Shown here piece by piece: positions 15,457 through 18,021 of a DNA stretch of 18,021 nucleotides. A program made the translations under genes and the position numbers. Source of the stretch: Flavobacterium psychrophilum. Lineage in GTDB: Bacteria > Bacteroidota > Bacteroidia > Flavobacteriales > Flavobacteriaceae. Location of the stretch: assembly GCA_943325515.2 (NCBI GenBank), contig CALPPS020000053.1, positions 1 to 18,021 of the forward strand. Reading direction: 5' to 3'. Below the pieces are notes generated by a model that worked only from the letters and a program-made list of their open reading frames with translations, did not search any database and was not told the DNA's origin. Every line of letters starts with the position of its first letter. The first letter of the stretch is position 1.

Positions 15457-16860
15457 ATGAGTTCATTTGACGTTGTCATTATAGGTTCGGGTCCAGGCGG
15501 ATATGTTTCAGCTATTCGTTGTGCTCAATTAGGTTTCAAAACCGCTATCATTGAAAAATATTCTACTTTAGGAGGTACATGCTTAAATGTAGGTTGTATA
15601 CCTTCAAAAGCATTATTGGCTTCTTCCCATCATTATGAAGAACTACAACACTTTGCTGACCATGGTATAGAAGTTACTGCCGAAGTAAAAGTGAATTTAG
15701 AAAAAATGATTGCTCGCAAACAAGCAGTGGTTGACCAAACTAGTGGCGGGGTTAAATTTCTAATGGACAAAAACAATGTTACTGTTTATAATGGCTTGGG
15801 CTCTTTTGTAGATGCAACACATGTGGCAATCGCTAAAACCGATGGTACTTCAGAAACCATAGAAGGAAAAAACATTATTATCGCTACGGGCTCTAAACCT
15901 TCGAATTTGCCTTTTATAAAATTAGATAAAGAAAGAATTATTACTTCTACAGAAGCCTTGAAATTGCCTGAAGTTCCTAAACATTTAGTAATTATTGGTG
16001 GAGGCGTCATTGGGATTGAATTAGGACAAGTCTATTTAAGATTGGGTGCACAAGTATCGGTAGTTGAATTCATGGATAGAATTATACCTGGAATGGATTC
16101 TAGTTTGTCAAAAGAATTAACCAAAGTATTCAAGAAACAAGGCATGAAGTTTTATACTTCTCACAAAGTAAAATCTGTTGATAGAGAAGGAAAATCAGTA
16201 ACTGTTCAAGCCGAAAATGCCAAAGGAGAAATTATAACGCTCGAAGGCGATTACGCCTTAGTGTCGGTTGGTCGTCGTCCTTACACTGAAGGATTAAACG
16301 CAGATAAAGCGGGCGTCACCATTACTGACAGAGGCATGGTTGAAGTGAATGACCATTTGCAAACTAATGTACCAAACATTTATGCCATTGGCGATGTAGT
16401 TCGTGGTGCCATGCTAGCTCATAAAGCGGAAGAAGAAGGTGTCATGGTAGCTGAAATCATAGCAGGTCAAAAACCACATATCGATTATAATTTAATTCCA
16501 GGTGTGGTATATACATGGCCAGAGGTTGCCGCAGTTGGTAAAACAGAAGAGCAATTAAAAGAAGCTGGTATTGCCTACAAAGCAGGAAGTTTCCCTTTCA
16601 AAGCATTAGGAAGAGCTCGTGCTGGTGGTGATACAGATGGTTTTGTAAAAATACTAGCCGATGCAACAACGGATGAAGTATTAGGCGTTCACATGATTGG
16701 TGCTCGATGTGCTGACTTGATTGCAGAAGCCGTAACAGCAATGGAATTTAGAGCATCAGCAGAAGATATTTCGAGAATGTCACATGCACATCCAACATTT
16801 GCTGAAGCAATTAAGGAAGCTGCTTTAGCTGCAACTGACAATAGAGCATTACACGTGTAA
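15457..16860 (+). CDS. lpdA: Dihydrolipoyl dehydrogenase (E3)
   Basis: A 467-residue flavoprotein disulfide reductase of normal length for the family. It reoxidises dihydrolipoamide on 2-oxoacid dehydrogenase complexes or the glycine cleavage system, passing electrons through a disulfide and FAD to NAD+. The FAD loop is IGSGPGGYVSA. The redox disulfide is GGTCLNVGCIPSK (Cys42, Cys47). The NAD loop is IGGGVIGIELG, and the second FAD motif is NIYAIGDV. The C-terminal HAHPTFAE supplies the His445/Glu450 catalytic pair of the dimer partner. These residues separate it from glutathione or mercuric reductases. It is a lone gene with its own candidate promoter and a strong terminator; no E1 or E2 gene is adjacent. 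Confidence 0.97.
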   Translation: MSSFDVVIIGSGPGGYVSAIRCAQLGFKTAIIEKYSTLGGTCLNVGCIPSKALLASSHHYEELQHFADHGIEVTAEVKVNLEKMIARKQAVVDQTSGGVKFLMDKNNVTVYNGLGSFVDATHVAIAKTDGTSETIEGKNIIIATGSKPSNLPFIKLDKERIITSTEALKLPEVPKHLVIIGGGVIGIELGQVYLRLGAQVSVVEFMDRIIPGMDSSLSKELTKVFKKQGMKFYTSHKVKSVDREGKSVTVQAENAKGEIITLEGDYALVSVGRRPYTEGLNADKAGVTITDRGMVEVNDHLQTNVPNIYAIGDVVRGAMLAHKAEEEGVMVAEIIAGQKPHIDYNLIPGVVYTWPEVAAVGKTEEQLKEAGIAYKAGSFPFKALGRARAGGDTDGFVKILADATTDEVLGVHMIGARCADLIAEAVTAMEFRASAEDISRMSHAHPTFAEAIKEAALAATDNRALHV

Positions 16861-16881
16861 ATTTACAAGCACGATACACCT

Positions 16882-16913
16882 AAAAAAAGTCCTAAGTAAT
16901 TAGGACTTTTTTT
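16882..16913. terminator. Bidirectional intrinsic terminator between lpdA and arsC
   Basis: A perfect 14-bp inverted repeat, AAAAAAAGTCCTAA (16882-16895) with TTAGGACTTTTTTT (16900-16913), around a GTAA loop. The T-run follows the GC-containing stem on either strand. It therefore can end lpdA transcripts rightward and arsR-arsC transcripts leftward. The arsC stop codon (16912-16914) overlaps its outer edge. Confidence 0.9.
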
Positions 16914-17343
16914 ATAAATTATTGTCTCTAACAAATAGCTGGCAATAGTTTTTAATTTGTTCTCTCACTTTTCTGAATTCAGCCATAATTTCATCATCTG
17001 TTCCTGTTGCTTTAGCAGGATCAGTAAAATTAAAATGAAATAGTTTGGCATTAGTTGGAAAAAAAGGACAGCGCTCTTTTGCATGGTCACAAACCGTAAT
17101 AACGTAATCAAAGGCTATATTATTGTATTCCTCTACATTGTTTGAGGTATGATGTGAAATATCTAAACCATCTTCTTGCATAATCAGTATAGCTTTAGGA
17201 TTAACACCATGGGTCTCAATTCCGGCTGAATAGACTGTTACGCTTTCTGGATTAGTAAAATAGGATAAATAGCCATGTGCAATTTGACTTCGGCAACTAT
17301 TGCCCGTACAGAGTACTAGTATATTTTTCATACCAAAAGCCAT
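16912..17343 (-). CDS. arsC: Thioredoxin-coupled arsenate reductase (LMW-PTP fold)
   Basis: A 143-residue protein of the low-molecular-weight phosphatase fold that reduces arsenate to arsenite. The P-loop is CTGNSCRS, with nucleophile Cys12 and Arg18. The resolving cysteines are in VCDHAKERCPFFP (Cys85 and Cys92), the spacing of the Cys10/Cys82/Cys89 triad of Staphylococcus aureus ArsC. TDP (Asp108) is the general acid position. SAGIETHGVNPKAI is also typical of arsenate reductases and argues against a plain tyrosine phosphatase. ATG 17343 is given as the start; ATG 17329-17331, yielding MKNILVLC, fits the family N-terminus equally well. It lies 164 bp downstream of arsR on the same strand. 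No Acr3 or ArsB efflux gene is present in the window. Confidence 0.93.
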   Translation of the reverse strand: MAFGMKNILVLCTGNSCRSQIAHGYLSYFTNPESVTVYSAGIETHGVNPKAILIMQEDGLDISHHTSNNVEEYNNIAFDYVITVCDHAKERCPFFPTNAKLFHFNFTDPAKATGTDDEIMAEFRKVREQIKNYCQLFVRDNNL

Positions 17344-17393
17344 AATAAATTAATGATTGTGAATCTAGAGTCAAAACCATGAGTGAGGTTTAA

Positions 17394-17421
17394 AATAGTT
17401 ATTCCGATGGTGATAACTATT
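17394..17421. repeat. Inverted repeat in the arsR-arsC spacer
   Basis: AATAGTTAT (17394-17402) and ATAACTATT (17413-17421) form a perfect 9-bp stem with a 10-nt loop. On the arsR-arsC transcript the stem is followed by TTTTAAA, so it could be a weak terminator or attenuator or an RNA-processing hairpin; it could also be a protein-binding site. The rest of the 164 bp spacer (17344-17507) is AT-rich and shows no coding frame of note. Confidence 0.45.
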
Positions 17422-17507
17422 GGCTTTTTATATTTTAGTAAAAAAGACTTCATTGGCAACAATTTTAATTAATTAGTTTATCTACTAGTTTTTATATTTT
17501 TAAACTT

Positions 17508-17831
17508 TTAACAACACTTGCTTTCTAGTTTATGAGTAATCGCAGAAAAATGATGTTGAATTTTATCAATAGTTTCTGGATTAATACAATAGCAAATCGC
17601 AGTTCCTTCTATATTTCCTGTGATAATATTTGCATTTTTAAGTTCCTTCAAATGCTGAGAAATAGTTGGCTGCGCTAATGGTAATTCGTTAACAATATCT
17701 CCACAAATGCAGGTATCTACTTTGAGTAAATAGTCTAGAATTGCTATTCGAGCTGGATGTGATAATGCTTTAAATAAAGTTGCCATTTCGTTATTTGCTA
17801 TTGAAAATGATTCTGATTTTGAGGCTCCCAT
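17508..17831 (-). CDS. arsR: ArsR/SmtB-family arsenic-responsive repressor
   Basis: A 107-residue winged-helix dimeric repressor. MATLFKALSHPARIAILDYLL is the conserved alpha1-alpha2 region. TCICGDIVNELPLAQPTISQ then HLKELKNANIITG contains the recognition helix (QPTISQHLKEL). CIC in the alpha3 position matches the As(III)-binding cysteines of ArsR (ELCVCDL-like). A C-terminal CC adds possible metal ligands. Inducer binding should release it from DNA and allow arsC expression. ATG 17829-17831 is the start. A palindrome directly upstream covers the likely -7 element, consistent with self-repression. Confidence 0.93.
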   Translation of the reverse strand: MGASKSESFSIANNEMATLFKALSHPARIAILDYLLKVDTCICGDIVNELPLAQPTISQHLKELKNANIITGNIEGTAICYCINPETIDKIQHHFSAITHKLESKCC

Positions 17832-17840
17832 TTTGTTAAT

Positions 17841-17887
17841 TTATTATTATATTGCAATATTACGATAATAAAATATAATAAACCAAA
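17841..17887 (-). promoter_or_regulatory. Candidate arsR promoter with overlapping ArsR operator
   Basis: The 12-bp perfect palindrome ATATTGCAATAT (17849-17860) is nested in an outer repeat TTATTAT (17841-17847) / ATAATAA (17865-17871). Read on the minus strand, TAATATTG (17862-17855) is one base from the TAnnTTTG -7 element. A TTTG (17887-17884) lies 21 bp upstream as a -33 candidate. A repressor bound to the palindrome would cover the -7 element. This is inferred from sequence only. Confidence 0.5.
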
Positions 17888-17964
17888 TTTTTGTAGTTTT
17901 CTTTTTCCTTTTGTGTTAAATCTAAAAATGATAAATAGGAAACACAAGTCCTAATTATTTTTAC

Positions 17965-17972
17965 TACTTTTG
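17965..17972 (+). promoter_or_regulatory. Candidate -7 promoter element for tpx
   Basis: TACTTTTG matches the TAnnTTTG consensus exactly and lies 21 bp before the ATG at 17994, giving a short A-rich leader. No good TTTG is seen at the expected -33 position. Confidence 0.45.
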
Positions 17973-17993
17973 ACACTTAAAAAAAATAATCAA

Positions 17994-18021
17994 ATGGCAA
18001 ATATTACATTAGGAGGAAATC
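17994..18021 (+). CDS. tpx: Probable thiol peroxidase, N-terminal fragment
   Basis: Only nine complete codons are present, reading MANITLGGN with C as the first base of codon ten (Pro is likely). This resembles the N-terminus of bacterial thiol peroxidases (Tpx, 2-Cys peroxiredoxin; the E. coli protein begins with a similar segment ending F-x-G-N-P). Those enzymes reduce peroxides using thioredoxin. The start is supported by an exact -7 element and an A-rich leader. The catalytic cysteines are beyond the window edge, so the call rests on a very short match. Confidence 0.65.

Overview
The window looks like a piece of a low-GC Bacteroidetes chromosome, most likely a Flavobacterium-like member of the Flavobacteriia. 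The evidence is six secreted proteins with C-terminal type IX secretion (T9SS type A) sorting domains, signal peptides ending in a small residue before Gln, AT-rich start regions without Shine-Dalgarno sequences, and TAnnTTTG-type -7 promoter elements. No rRNA, tRNA, CRISPR array or complete transposase gene was seen.

Left half (1-7150) is accessory in character. All genes point right and each gene or gene pair is separated from the next by a 160-265 bp spacer carrying degenerate repeats. In order they are: the tail of an unidentified gene; an AT-rich AAA-type ATPase (247-1518); a secreted LamG/FG-GAP protein with a T9SS tail (1717-3924); a membrane-anchored SGNH-hydrolase-like protein (4189-5115); an overlapping MntA/HepT nucleotidyltransferase-HEPN toxin-antitoxin pair (5320-5953); and a cytosolic trypsin-like protease with an intact-looking His/Asp/Ser triad (6122-7150). 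One repeat family is a GC-rich REP-like palindrome (around 107-240, 1525-1676 and 3966-4037). A second family lies on both sides of the toxin-antitoxin pair (5141-5210 and 5969-6038). The arrangement resembles a string of separately acquired cassettes in a defence or variable island.

Middle (7160-15230) is a six-gene leftward operon with gaps of 1-62 bp. In transcription order it encodes two paralogous secreted calcineurin-like phosphoesterases, a YHYH-domain protein with two predicted membrane segments, an unrecognised secreted jelly-roll-like protein, a protein with two DUF1566/Lcl-type repeats, and a HupE/UreJ-type membrane protein started from TTG. Five products carry T9SS tails and the last is a polytopic permease-like protein. 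This suggests a cell-surface phosphoester-processing and solute or metal uptake system, but the substrate is not visible from sequence.

Right part (15457-18021) is housekeeping and stress metabolism. A dihydrolipoyl dehydrogenase gene (lpdA) converges on an arsR-arsC pair across a strong bidirectional terminator. The arsR control region has a palindrome that covers its likely -7 element. The window ends in the first codons of what is probably a thiol peroxidase (tpx) transcribed divergently from arsR.
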